Below, piece after piece: positions 31,324 through 39,462 of a stretch of 64,000 nucleotides of DNA. Origin of the DNA: Oscillospiraceae bacterium. Lineage in GTDB: Bacteria; Bacillota; Clostridia; Oscillospirales; Oscillospiraceae. Within the stretch, counting starts at the first letter, position 1. Every line of letters begins with the position of its first letter. Position numbers and translations under genes: made by a program. The stretch is taken from contig CACYWG010000018.1 of NCBI GenBank assembly GCA_902778115.1, positions 21,012 through 85,011 of the forward strand. Reading direction: 5' to 3'. The notes beneath the pieces are model-generated. The model saw only the letters and a list, made by a program, of their open reading frames with translations. It was not told where the DNA came from and searched no databases.

Positions 31324-31908
31324 ATGGAAAACAAGCACATGAAAACCCGCACCCTGACGGGGCTGGCGATTTTCACCGCCATCGTCATCGTCCTGGAGGC
31401 CGTCTCCGCCGCCGTCGGACACGTTGGCATCTTCACCTTCACGCTGGCTCTCGTGCCGATCGTGGTCGGCGCCGCTCTGTACGGCGTTGGTGCCGGCGCC
31501 TGGCTGGGCTTCGTGTTCAGCGCCGTGGTCCTGATCAGCGGTGACGCCGCCGCCTTCCTGGCCGTCAACATTCCCGGCACCATCATCACCGTCCTGACCA
31601 AGGGAACCTGCGCCGGCCTCGTCTCCGGTCTGATTTACAAAGCGCTCGAAAAGCATGAGGTCCCCGCCGTGGCTGTTGCCGCCATCTCCGCACCCGTCGT
31701 GAACACCGGCATTTTCCTGCTCGGCTGCCTGCTTTTCTTCATGCCCACCATCAACGAGTGGGCCGCCGGCGCAGGCTTTGAAAGCGCGGGCAAATTCATG
31801 ATCTTCGGACTGGTGGGTGTGAATTTCCTGATTGAAATGGCCATCAGCATCGTTCTCAGCCCCGTGATCGTGCGGCTGATCCGAATCGGCAGAAAAGGAA
31901 GGGTTTGA
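31324..31908 (+). CDS. panT: ECF transporter S-component, probably pantothenate
   Basis: A 194-residue integral membrane protein with six predicted helices. It has the ECF S-component style N-terminus (RTLTGLAIFTAIVIVLEAVS), the PGTIITVLTKGTCAGLVSGLIY loop and the C-terminal NFLIEMAISIVLSPVIVRLI. Four bases separate it from coaX, the first enzyme using pantothenate, so the substrate is inferred to be pantothenate. ATPase and T components are not nearby and would be shared. Confidence 0.75.
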   Translation: MENKHMKTRTLTGLAIFTAIVIVLEAVSAAVGHVGIFTFTLALVPIVVGAALYGVGAGAWLGFVFSAVVLISGDAAAFLAVNIPGTIITVLTKGTCAGLVSGLIYKALEKHEVPAVAVAAISAPVVNTGIFLLGCLLFFMPTINEWAAGAGFESAGKFMIFGLVGVNFLIEMAISIVLSPVIVRLIRIGRKGRV

Positions 31909-31912
31909 TCCT

Positions 31913-32677
31913 ATGATCCTCGCAGTAGACGTCGGCAATACCAATATCGTGATCGGCTGCCTGGAGCAGGGTGAGATCAAAAACACCGTGCGCGTGCGCA
32001 CCGAGCCCGGCCGGACCGCCGCAGAATACGGCATCGAGCTGATGCAGCTCTTTGACTTCTTCGGCATCGAGCGCAGGGGCTTTGAGGGCGCGATCCTCTC
32101 CTCCGTCGTTCCGCCGGTCAACGAGCCGCTGCGCCAGGCGATCGAAATGCTGACGGGCGTGAAATGCCTGATCGTGGGCCCGGGCATGAAGACCGGGATG
32201 AACGTGCGTATCGACGACCCCGGCACGCTCGGCTGCGACCTCGTCGTGGGCGGCGTGGCCGCCATCGCGGAGTACGGCGCGCCGGTGATTGTGCTCGATC
32301 TCGGCACCGCCACCACCATCACGCTGATCGACGAGAACAAGTGCTTTCGCGGCGGCGCGATCCTCCCCGGTATCAAGCTGAGCTATGCGGCCCTCGCCGC
32401 GGGCACCAGCCTCCTGCCGGATATCTCCATCACTCCGCCGAAAAAGTGCATCGCCACCAACACGGTCGACTGCATGCGCTCCGGCGCTGTGTTCGGCACC
32501 GCCGCCACCATCGACGGCATGGTCGATCGCATGGAGGCCGAGCTCGGCCTGCCCTGCAAGGTCGTCGCCACCGGCGGCCTCGCCTCCAAAATCACGCCCT
32601 ACTGCCGGCGCGAGGTCGTCTGCGACGACCACCTGCTGCTGAAAGGCCTCTGGGTCCTGTACCAGAAGAACCTCTGA
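31913..32677 (+). CDS. coaX: Type III pantothenate kinase
   Basis: A 254-residue ASKHA-fold kinase that phosphorylates pantothenate, the first step of CoA synthesis. Visible are the N-terminal phosphate loop DVGNTNIVIGC, the substrate segment GPGMKTGMNVRIDDPGTLG, DLGTATTITLID and the second domain with GGAILPGIKLSYAALAAGTSLLP. Length is typical. Coupled with the S-component upstream. Confidence 0.93.
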   Translation: MILAVDVGNTNIVIGCLEQGEIKNTVRVRTEPGRTAAEYGIELMQLFDFFGIERRGFEGAILSSVVPPVNEPLRQAIEMLTGVKCLIVGPGMKTGMNVRIDDPGTLGCDLVVGGVAAIAEYGAPVIVLDLGTATTITLIDENKCFRGGAILPGIKLSYAALAAGTSLLPDISITPPKKCIATNTVDCMRSGAVFGTAATIDGMVDRMEAELGLPCKVVATGGLASKITPYCRREVVCDDHLLLKGLWVLYQKNL

Positions 32678-32695
32678 AGCGACCCGAATCATCGG

Positions 32696-32735
32696 CGGCT
32701 CCGGAAGCGATACGCTTCCGGAGCCGCTTTCTATT
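32696..32735 (+). terminator. Terminator after coaX
   Basis: GGCTCCGGAAGCG and CGCTTCCGGAGCC pair around ATA, followed by GCTTTCTATTT. Confidence 0.75.
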
Positions 32736-32760
32736 TATATTGACAAAATAATATCTATGA

Positions 32761-32789
32761 TTGGATTTTTCTTCATTTTCCTGTATAAT
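32761..32789 (+). promoter_or_regulatory. Promoter of RND-GLUG operon
   Basis: TTGGAT (32761-32766) and TATAAT (32784-32789) are 17 bases apart, 74 bases before the exporter start. Confidence 0.6.
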
Positions 32790-32862
32790 AACGGTTTAGA
32801 ATGGATTGAACTCTGCCGGGTCGGGAGCCAAGTCGGGCCGGCGGAAAGGAACAGGGATCAGA

Positions 32863-35313
32863 ATGAACAAGCAAAACAAACTGATGACCCGGATCGCGTC
32901 CTATATCGTCGACCGGCGCACGATGATCCTGATCATCTTCGCCGCGCTCGCCGCCGCCAGCATCTATACCAGCACACTGGTGGTCACGAACGACAGCCTG
33001 GAGCATTTCCTCCCGGCAGATACCGAGACGCGCCTCGGTCTGGACATCATGGATGAGGAATTCGTCACCTATGACACAGCCCAGGTCGTCGTCCGCAACA
33101 TCTCTCTGGATCAGGCGGAGCGGATCCTCGGCATGATCGAAGACGTCGGCCAGGTCAAGGAGGTCGAATTTGACGACGGCCCGGAGCACTACGAGGGGCT
33201 CTCGGCGCTGTATGACGTGACCTTTGAGGGCTCCGGCGACGCGCCGGAGAGCAAGGCCGCGCTGAATGAGATCGAGCGGCTGCTTGCCGATTACGATCTC
33301 TACGTCAACACCAAGGTCGGCAATCCCCTGAAAGCGATCATCGACAGCGAGATGGTCATCGTCGATATCATCGCCTTCGTCGTGATCATCCTCGTGCTGC
33401 TGCTCACCTCGCGCACCTACGGCGAGATTCCGGTACTGCTGCTGACCTTCGGCGCGGCGGCGCTGCTGAACATGGGCACCAACTTCCTGATGGGCGAGAT
33501 CTCCTTCGTCACGGATTCCATCGCCCTGGTGCTGCAGCTGGCGCTGGCGATCGACTACGCCATCATCCTCTGCCACCGCTTCACCGAGGAGCAGGCCGAC
33601 AAGGCGCCGCGCGAGGCCGCGATCGCCGCGCTGAGCAAGGCGATCCCGGAGATCGCCGGCAGCAGCCTGACCACGATCTCCGGCCTGCTGGCGCTGACCT
33701 TCATGCAATACCGCCTCGGCGCGGACATGGGCTTTGTGCTCATCAAGGCCGTGCTGCTCAGCCTGCTGTCCGTCTTCTGCCTGATGCCCGGACTGCTGGT
33801 GATGTTCTCCGGTCTCATCAACCGCACGGCGCACCGGAAGTTCCTGCCCGACGTGCCCTTCCTCGGCAAATTCGCCTTCAAGACCCGCTATGTGGTCCCC
33901 TTCCTCTTTATCGCGCTGCTGATCGGCGCCTACTTCTGCTCCAGTCGCGTCAACTACGTCTACGACCAGTACAGTGTGGAATCGATCCGCAAAAACGAGA
34001 TCCAGCTGGCCAAGGAGAAGATCAAATCCACCTTCGGCACGCCCAACACCTTCGCCATGATCATCCCCGCCGGCGACAACCAGAGCGAGAAGGAGATCGT
34101 CGCGGAGATCAAGGAACTGCGGCACACGCAGAACGTGATCGGCCTTTCCGATATCGACGCCATCGACGACTACAAGCTGCTCGACGAGGTCACCCCGCGC
34201 CAGTTTGCCGAGCTGATGGACATCGACTATGAGGTCGCCGAGCTTGCCTACGGCAGCTACGCGCTCGAACATAACGAATACGGCAAGGCCGTGACCGGCA
34301 TGGACAGCTACCGCATCGCTTTGCTGGACATCTTTGATTACCTGCTGGAGAGCAAGGACAATCTCACGCTCAACCTCGACCAGGAGACCCAGGACAAGAT
34401 CGACGAGATGAAGGAGGAGCTCGACGACGGCAAGCTGCAGCTGCTGAGCGACAACTGGAGCCGCATCGTCATCGAATCCGACGTCAGTTCCGAGGGGCCG
34501 GAGAGCTACGAATATCTCAGCGCCCTGCGCGGGATCGCCGCGCGCTATTACGACACGAGCTTCATCGTCGGCGACACGACCAGCTGCAGCGACCTGAAGG
34601 CCTCCTTTGAAAAGGACAACACCGTCATCACGATCCTGGAGATCGTCTTTGTCACGCTGATCCTGATCTTCACCTTCCATTCCGGCGGCCTTCCCCTGCT
34701 GCTGATCGCGGTGATCCAGGGCAGCATCCTCATCAACTTCTCCTCGCCCTATCTGCTGCAAAAGCCGCTTTTCTTCCTGACCTATCTGATCATCAGCGCC
34801 ATCCAGATGGGCGCAAACATCGACTACGCCATCGTCATCTCCGACCGCTATCTGGAGGCGCGCGCCTCCATGGAGCCGAAGGAGGCCATCACCGACGCGC
34901 TCAACAAGGCCTTCCCCACCGTCGTCACCTCCGGTACGATGATGGCGGCCGCCGGCGTCGTCATCGCGCTGGTGGCCTCGAACGAGACCATCTCCGCCAT
35001 CGGCGTGTATCTCGGCAAGGGTACGCTGATCTCGATGCTGCTGGTCACCTGCGTGCTGCCGCAGATCCTGCTGCTGGGCGACCGCTTCATCAGCAAAACA
35101 AGCTTTGCCACCCATCGGGGGAACCTCTTCCGCTCCTCCGGCGCCATCCACCTGGACGGACACATGCGCGGCTATGTCAACGGCTATATTGACGCCGAGG
35201 TCCACGGCCGCTTCTCCGGCGAGATCAACGCCAACCTCGATATCGACACCACCGCCGTCAGCGAGACGGCCGCGAGCGAAGAAGAAACGGAGGGAAATGA
35301 ACATGAAGCGTAA
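32863..35313 (+). CDS. RND/MMPL-family membrane exporter
   Basis: An 816-residue protein with duplicated halves. Each has one membrane helix, a large extracellular domain, then five helices (first half about 20-340, second about 350-770). Family signs are LALAIDYAIILCHRFTEEQA and MGANIDYAIVISDRYLEARA, each with proton-relay acidic residues within the membrane. Substrates in this family are lipids or hydrophobic compounds; the substrate here is unknown. Start ATG 32863 has AAAGGAA upstream. It overlaps the next gene by 11 bases, which implies a linked function. Confidence 0.85.
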   Translation: MNKQNKLMTRIASYIVDRRTMILIIFAALAAASIYTSTLVVTNDSLEHFLPADTETRLGLDIMDEEFVTYDTAQVVVRNISLDQAERILGMIEDVGQVKEVEFDDGPEHYEGLSALYDVTFEGSGDAPESKAALNEIERLLADYDLYVNTKVGNPLKAIIDSEMVIVDIIAFVVIILVLLLTSRTYGEIPVLLLTFGAAALLNMGTNFLMGEISFVTDSIALVLQLALAIDYAIILCHRFTEEQADKAPREAAIAALSKAIPEIAGSSLTTISGLLALTFMQYRLGADMGFVLIKAVLLSLLSVFCLMPGLLVMFSGLINRTAHRKFLPDVPFLGKFAFKTRYVVPFLFIALLIGAYFCSSRVNYVYDQYSVESIRKNEIQLAKEKIKSTFGTPNTFAMIIPAGDNQSEKEIVAEIKELRHTQNVIGLSDIDAIDDYKLLDEVTPRQFAELMDIDYEVAELAYGSYALEHNEYGKAVTGMDSYRIALLDIFDYLLESKDNLTLNLDQETQDKIDEMKEELDDGKLQLLSDNWSRIVIESDVSSEGPESYEYLSALRGIAARYYDTSFIVGDTTSCSDLKASFEKDNTVITILEIVFVTLILIFTFHSGGLPLLLIAVIQGSILINFSSPYLLQKPLFFLTYLIISAIQMGANIDYAIVISDRYLEARASMEPKEAITDALNKAFPTVVTSGTMMAAAGVVIALVASNETISAIGVYLGKGTLISMLLVTCVLPQILLLGDRFISKTSFATHRGNLFRSSGAIHLDGHMRGYVNGYIDAEVHGRFSGEINANLDIDTTAVSETAASEEETEGNEHEA

Positions 35314-38300
35314 TATGACATCCGCGATCCTGGCGCTGCTGTGCGCCTTTGTGCTGCTGTTCTCCCTTCTGCCCGTCTCTTCCTTCGCTGCAGAGACGGA
35401 TACCGACACGACGGTTGAGGGCGAGGCCGAGACTGAAGCCGCTGAAGAGCCCGAAGGCAAGCTCATCATCGGCAGCGAGGACGAGGAAAGCATCCGCAAG
35501 CGGACCATCACGATCCGCAGCGCCGAGGAGTTTGAGGACTTCGCGCGCAACTGCCGCAGCAGCGCCTGGTCGGTCGGTCTGACGGTCAAGCTGCAGGCCG
35601 ATATCGACTTCGAAGGGCGCGCCATCATGCCGATCCCCTCCTTCTCCGGCAAGTTTTACGGCAACGGCTACAAAATTGAAAACTTCAGCTGCGCCTCCAA
35701 CGGCTCGCACCAGGGCCTGTTCCGCTATGTGGAGAGCGAGGGCCGCATCGTCAATCTCAAGGTGAGCGGCGTCATCGCCCCCGAGGGCAGCCGCTGCAGC
35801 GTCGGCGGCATCGTCGGCACCAACCGCGGCAGCGTTGTCTCCTGCAGCTTCAGCGGCATCGTGGACGGCCTGATTTCCGTCGGCGGCATCGCCGGAGAAA
35901 ACCTCGGCACGATCAGCCGCTGCAGCACCGAGGGCAGCGTCAGCGGCAAGCACTTTACCGGCGGCATCTGCGGCTATAACGAGGGCACCCTGCGCCTGTG
36001 CAAAAACAGCGCGGAGGTCAACATCGAGATCAAGGACGAGGCCGTGGACATCGAGACCCTGGATATCAAGGATCTGATCGGCATCAACCTCGTCTCCACC
36101 GAAGACGGCAACACCGTCTCCGATATCGGCGGCATCGTCGGCATCAGCCTCGGTGTTGTGGGAAAATGCACGAACAACGGCACCGTCGGCTATCAGCACT
36201 ACGGCTACAACATCGGCGGAATCGCCGGGCGGCAGTCCGGTTTCCTGGAGGACTGCGTCAACAACGCCGCGATCTTCGGCCGCAAGGACGTGGGCGGCAT
36301 CGTCGGTCAGATGGAGCCCTATCTGATCCTGGACGATTCCTCCTCCCTGGTCGATGAGATCCAGGCGCTGCAGGAGGCCATGGATACCGCCATGAACGAC
36401 ATGGACGCCAATTCCGCCGCACTCGGCTCTTCCGCCAGCCAGGTGCGCTCCAGCAGCACCAACATCGGCACTCATTACGCCAACGAGTACATGGACACCC
36501 AGTCCGAGGAGGACAAGGCAGCCGAACGCGAGCAGAAGCGCGAGAACTTCCAGAACGCAGTGAACACCGGCTCTGACAAGGTCAGCGAGACGGCCGGCGA
36601 TCTGGGTGAAGACACGATCGGCAATATGACCAGCGGCAATCTCACCGACGAGGACTACGAAAAGATCGGCACCGTGGGCACGGGGCTTGTCAACGAGGGC
36701 GGCACGGCGCTGGGCGACCGGATCTCGGAGCGGCGGGAGGAAAAATCTCAGGAGGAGCTTGAGGCGGAGGCAGAGCGCGCCCGCATGCGGGCCGAATACG
36801 CCTCGCTCGCCAGCGGCCTGAATACGATGGGCCGCACCCTGCACGGCACGATGGCCGGGCTGGCCGGCGACATGAAAAACGTCAACGACCACTACAGCAA
36901 CATCCTGACCATGTTCACCAACGCCCTGTCCGGCAATCTGCAGATGCGCGTGATGGAGGACATCTCCGACCTGGACACCGACGAGGACATGGATGGCAAG
37001 GTGCTCTCGTGCACCAATAACGGCGACATCAACGGCGACACAGACGTGGGCGGCATCGCGGGCGCCATGAGCGTGGAGGCGGAATTTGACCTGGAGGGCA
37101 TCCTTTCGGCCAACATCACCGACACCGTGCAGATCTCCACAGACTCTTACTTTGCCCGCTGCATCGTGCGCAAGTGCGTCAACAACGGCGGCATCAACGG
37201 CAAGAAGGATTATACCGGCGGCATCTGCGGCCTGGCCGAGCTGGGCGTCATTTCCTCCGCCGAAAACTACGGCGACGTCAGCGCGGGCGGCAACTACTGC
37301 GGCGGCGTCATCGGGCAGTCCAAGTCGATCGTCACCGGCAGCTACGCCCTGTGCGCGGTGGAAGGCGGCGAATATGTGGGCGGCATCGCCGGCCAGGGCA
37401 AGCGCGTGACGCTGTGCAGCTCCATCGTGGACCTGGACGAGACCATCGCCTGCAGCGGCGCGATCTGCGGCTGGGCGGATGCGGCCGACGAGGACCTGTT
37501 CATCTACCGCAACACCTATGTCAGCGATACGCTGGGCGGCATCGACGGCATCAGCTACGAGGGCGCGGCCGAGCCCATCAGCTACCGCGAGCTCTACCGG
37601 AACGAGGCCCTGCCCGAGCGCTTCAAGAGCCTGAAGGTCAGCTTTCGCGCCGAGGGCATGGTGATCCGCGAGCTGACCGTCCCCTACGGCGGCAGCGTCG
37701 ATCCCAAGGACATCCCGGCCGTGCCGGAGCTGCACGGCTACAGCGGCTACTGGCCGGAGACCAATCTGAACCGGCTGAAGTCCTCCGTCACCGTCGACGC
37801 GATCTATCTGGACCGGCTGACCGGTCTGGCCGCCAATTACCATCGGCCCGGCTCTCCCCTGTCCGTGGTCATCATCGAGGGCCTCTTTGAGCCCGACGCG
37901 ACGGTATCGGTCGCCCCCTGGAAAGAGGGCGTCATCGTGCCCGAGCACTATATGCTTCTCGAGGGCATGAAGCTGAACGTGCAGAGCCACGCGGCGGATC
38001 TGGAATCCTACTCGGTGCACTACCAGGTGCCGAAGACCTCGATCCTGCGCGGAAAGCAGATCCTGACCGTGATGGCCGGCGGCCTGCCCGAACAGCGCGA
38101 GTACCGCGTGGACGGCAGCTATATGATCTTCGACGCCACCGGCTCGGAGCTCTGCTTCTACGTGCAGGTCTGCGAATACAACATCACGCTGATGATCTGG
38201 TGCGCAGCCGGCGTGGCCCTTCTGCTGCTGATCCTGGTCATCGTGCTGATCCGCCTGATCAAAAAGAGAAAACGCCGCAAGGCGGCACAGAAGCAGGCGG

Positions 38301-38431
38301 AAGCCGAAGCCGCGGCGGAAGCGCCGCAGGAGCCTGCCGAGCCCGCCGCCGTCGAGGCCGGAGCGGAGTCCTCCGCCGTTGAGGCTGAGGCAGAGCCCAA
38401 GATCAGCGAATCGGATCTTTCCGAACAGTAA
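35303..38431 (+). CDS. Large GLUG-repeat surface protein
   Basis: A 1042-residue protein. A signal peptide (1-31) precedes an acidic stretch. A repetitive region (about 75-350 and again 550-700) carries GLUG-type units such as VGGIVGTNRGSVVSCSF, GGIAGENLGTISRCS and GGICGYNEG. Between them lies a helical, Glu-rich segment (about 360-540). A beta-rich part and a single membrane helix (about 965-990) follow, then a basic stop and an Ala/Glu-rich cytosolic tail. No LPxTG is present. Start 35303 fits GGAGGG at 35289-35294. The overlap with the exporter suggests a partner at the cell surface. Confidence 0.85.
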   Translation: MKRNMTSAILALLCAFVLLFSLLPVSSFAAETDTDTTVEGEAETEAAEEPEGKLIIGSEDEESIRKRTITIRSAEEFEDFARNCRSSAWSVGLTVKLQADIDFEGRAIMPIPSFSGKFYGNGYKIENFSCASNGSHQGLFRYVESEGRIVNLKVSGVIAPEGSRCSVGGIVGTNRGSVVSCSFSGIVDGLISVGGIAGENLGTISRCSTEGSVSGKHFTGGICGYNEGTLRLCKNSAEVNIEIKDEAVDIETLDIKDLIGINLVSTEDGNTVSDIGGIVGISLGVVGKCTNNGTVGYQHYGYNIGGIAGRQSGFLEDCVNNAAIFGRKDVGGIVGQMEPYLILDDSSSLVDEIQALQEAMDTAMNDMDANSAALGSSASQVRSSSTNIGTHYANEYMDTQSEEDKAAEREQKRENFQNAVNTGSDKVSETAGDLGEDTIGNMTSGNLTDEDYEKIGTVGTGLVNEGGTALGDRISERREEKSQEELEAEAERARMRAEYASLASGLNTMGRTLHGTMAGLAGDMKNVNDHYSNILTMFTNALSGNLQMRVMEDISDLDTDEDMDGKVLSCTNNGDINGDTDVGGIAGAMSVEAEFDLEGILSANITDTVQISTDSYFARCIVRKCVNNGGINGKKDYTGGICGLAELGVISSAENYGDVSAGGNYCGGVIGQSKSIVTGSYALCAVEGGEYVGGIAGQGKRVTLCSSIVDLDETIACSGAICGWADAADEDLFIYRNTYVSDTLGGIDGISYEGAAEPISYRELYRNEALPERFKSLKVSFRAEGMVIRELTVPYGGSVDPKDIPAVPELHGYSGYWPETNLNRLKSSVTVDAIYLDRLTGLAANYHRPGSPLSVVIIEGLFEPDATVSVAPWKEGVIVPEHYMLLEGMKLNVQSHAADLESYSVHYQVPKTSILRGKQILTVMAGGLPEQREYRVDGSYMIFDATGSELCFYVQVCEYNITLMIWCAAGVALLLLILVIVLIRLIKKRKRRKAAQKQAEAEAAAEAPQEPAEPAAVEAGAESSAVEAEAEPKISESDLSEQ

Positions 38432-38432
38432 A

Positions 38433-38480
38433 ACATAGAAAAGCAGCCGCACCGGATCCGGTGCGGCTGCTTTTCTATGT
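38433..38480. terminator. 48-bp perfect palindromic terminator
   Basis: Arms 38433-38456 and 38457-38480 are exact reverse complements (24 bases each), with internal AAAAG/CTTTT. It separates two convergent genes and should work in both directions. Confidence 0.85.
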
Positions 38481-38490
38481 GGCGTTGAGT

Positions 38491-39459
38491 TTACATAATA
38501 TTGTTACCGTAATTTTCCGCTTCCCGCGCCGTGCGGTTCAGATAGCGGATGGTCTCGGCGGGCCAGGCGCCGACGGCGGTCTCGCCGGTGACCATGACGG
38601 AGGCGGCGCCGTCGAGCACGGCGTTGAAGATGTCGCTGACTTCGGCGCGGGTGGGCACGGGGCTGTGCTCCATCGAGGCGAGCATCTGCGTAACGACCAT
38701 GAAGGGTTTTCCTGCGCCGCGGCAGGCTGCGGCGATGCGCTTTTGCAGCGCGGGCAGCTCCCACAGCGGGCCGCTGTTGCCGAGGTCGCCGCGCGCGATG
38801 ACGATCTCGTCGGCGGCGGGCATCAGCTCGATCAGCCTCGCCACGCCCTCGCGGTTTTCGATCTTGGCGAAGATGCGGATCGCCTCTCCCCCGTGCCTGT
38901 TCAGCTCCTCCCGCAGCGCGTCCAGATCCTCGCGGCAGCGCACAAAGGGCTGCATCACGCCGGTGACGCCGTAATCGCACGCCAGCGCGAGATTGCGCCG
39001 GTCGCTCTCCGTCAGCGGCGGCAGGTGCAGCTCCAGTCCCGGCAGGGCGATGCTCTTGCGCGAGGCGAGCACGCCGCCGCGCAGCACCTCGGCGCGTTGG
39101 CCGTCGATGGCGCGCAGGAGGAGCTTGCCGTCGTCGAGCAGGATCTCCTGCCCGGCGGCGATCTTCTCCCGGATCGGCGCGGAGACGAAGCCGAGGGAAA
39201 CGGTTTCGCCCTCGCGCAGCTCGATCGGCGCGGGCAGTGCCGCGATGCGCAGCTCCGGGCCCTGCATGTCGATCAGCAGCTTCGGCGTAAGGCCGCAGCG
39301 CCTCCCGGCCTCCCGGAGCGCCTCCACCATCGGGGCAGCCTCCGGCAGCGTGACGTGCGAGAGATTGAGGCGCACGCCGGTCATCCCCTCGCGCAGCATG
39401 GCCTCCAGCGTGTCCGCCGAGGCGCAGGCCGGGCCGAGGGTCCCATAGATTTCAACCAT
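38491..39459 (-). CDS. Short pyruvate kinase lacking C-terminal domain
   Basis: A 322-residue protein, against about 470 or more for full pyruvate kinases. The barrel and B domain are present: VRLNLSH (Arg, Asn, Ser ligands), DMQGPELR (usually DTKGPEIR), the catalytic Lys in FAKIENREGV, IVIARGDLG, VTQMLASM and PTRAEVSDIFNAVLDG. The regulatory C domain is entirely absent; the stop falls soon after the PAETIRYLNR helix. It lies three bases after pepP in one operon. It may be a real, unregulated kinase or have another phosphotransfer role. Confidence 0.8.
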   Translation of the reverse strand: MVEIYGTLGPACASADTLEAMLREGMTGVRLNLSHVTLPEAAPMVEALREAGRRCGLTPKLLIDMQGPELRIAALPAPIELREGETVSLGFVSAPIREKIAAGQEILLDDGKLLLRAIDGQRAEVLRGGVLASRKSIALPGLELHLPPLTESDRRNLALACDYGVTGVMQPFVRCREDLDALREELNRHGGEAIRIFAKIENREGVARLIELMPAADEIVIARGDLGNSGPLWELPALQKRIAAACRGAGKPFMVVTQMLASMEHSPVPTRAEVSDIFNAVLDGAASVMVTGETAVGAWPAETIRYLNRTAREAENYGNNIM

Positions 39460-39462
39460 GGC

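Noticed and set aside
32773..35652. A 959-codon minus-strand frame opposite the RND exporter
   Set aside because: It is the shadow of a well-supported membrane protein; the composition is typical of antisense translation (His/Asp/Gln/Ala-rich).
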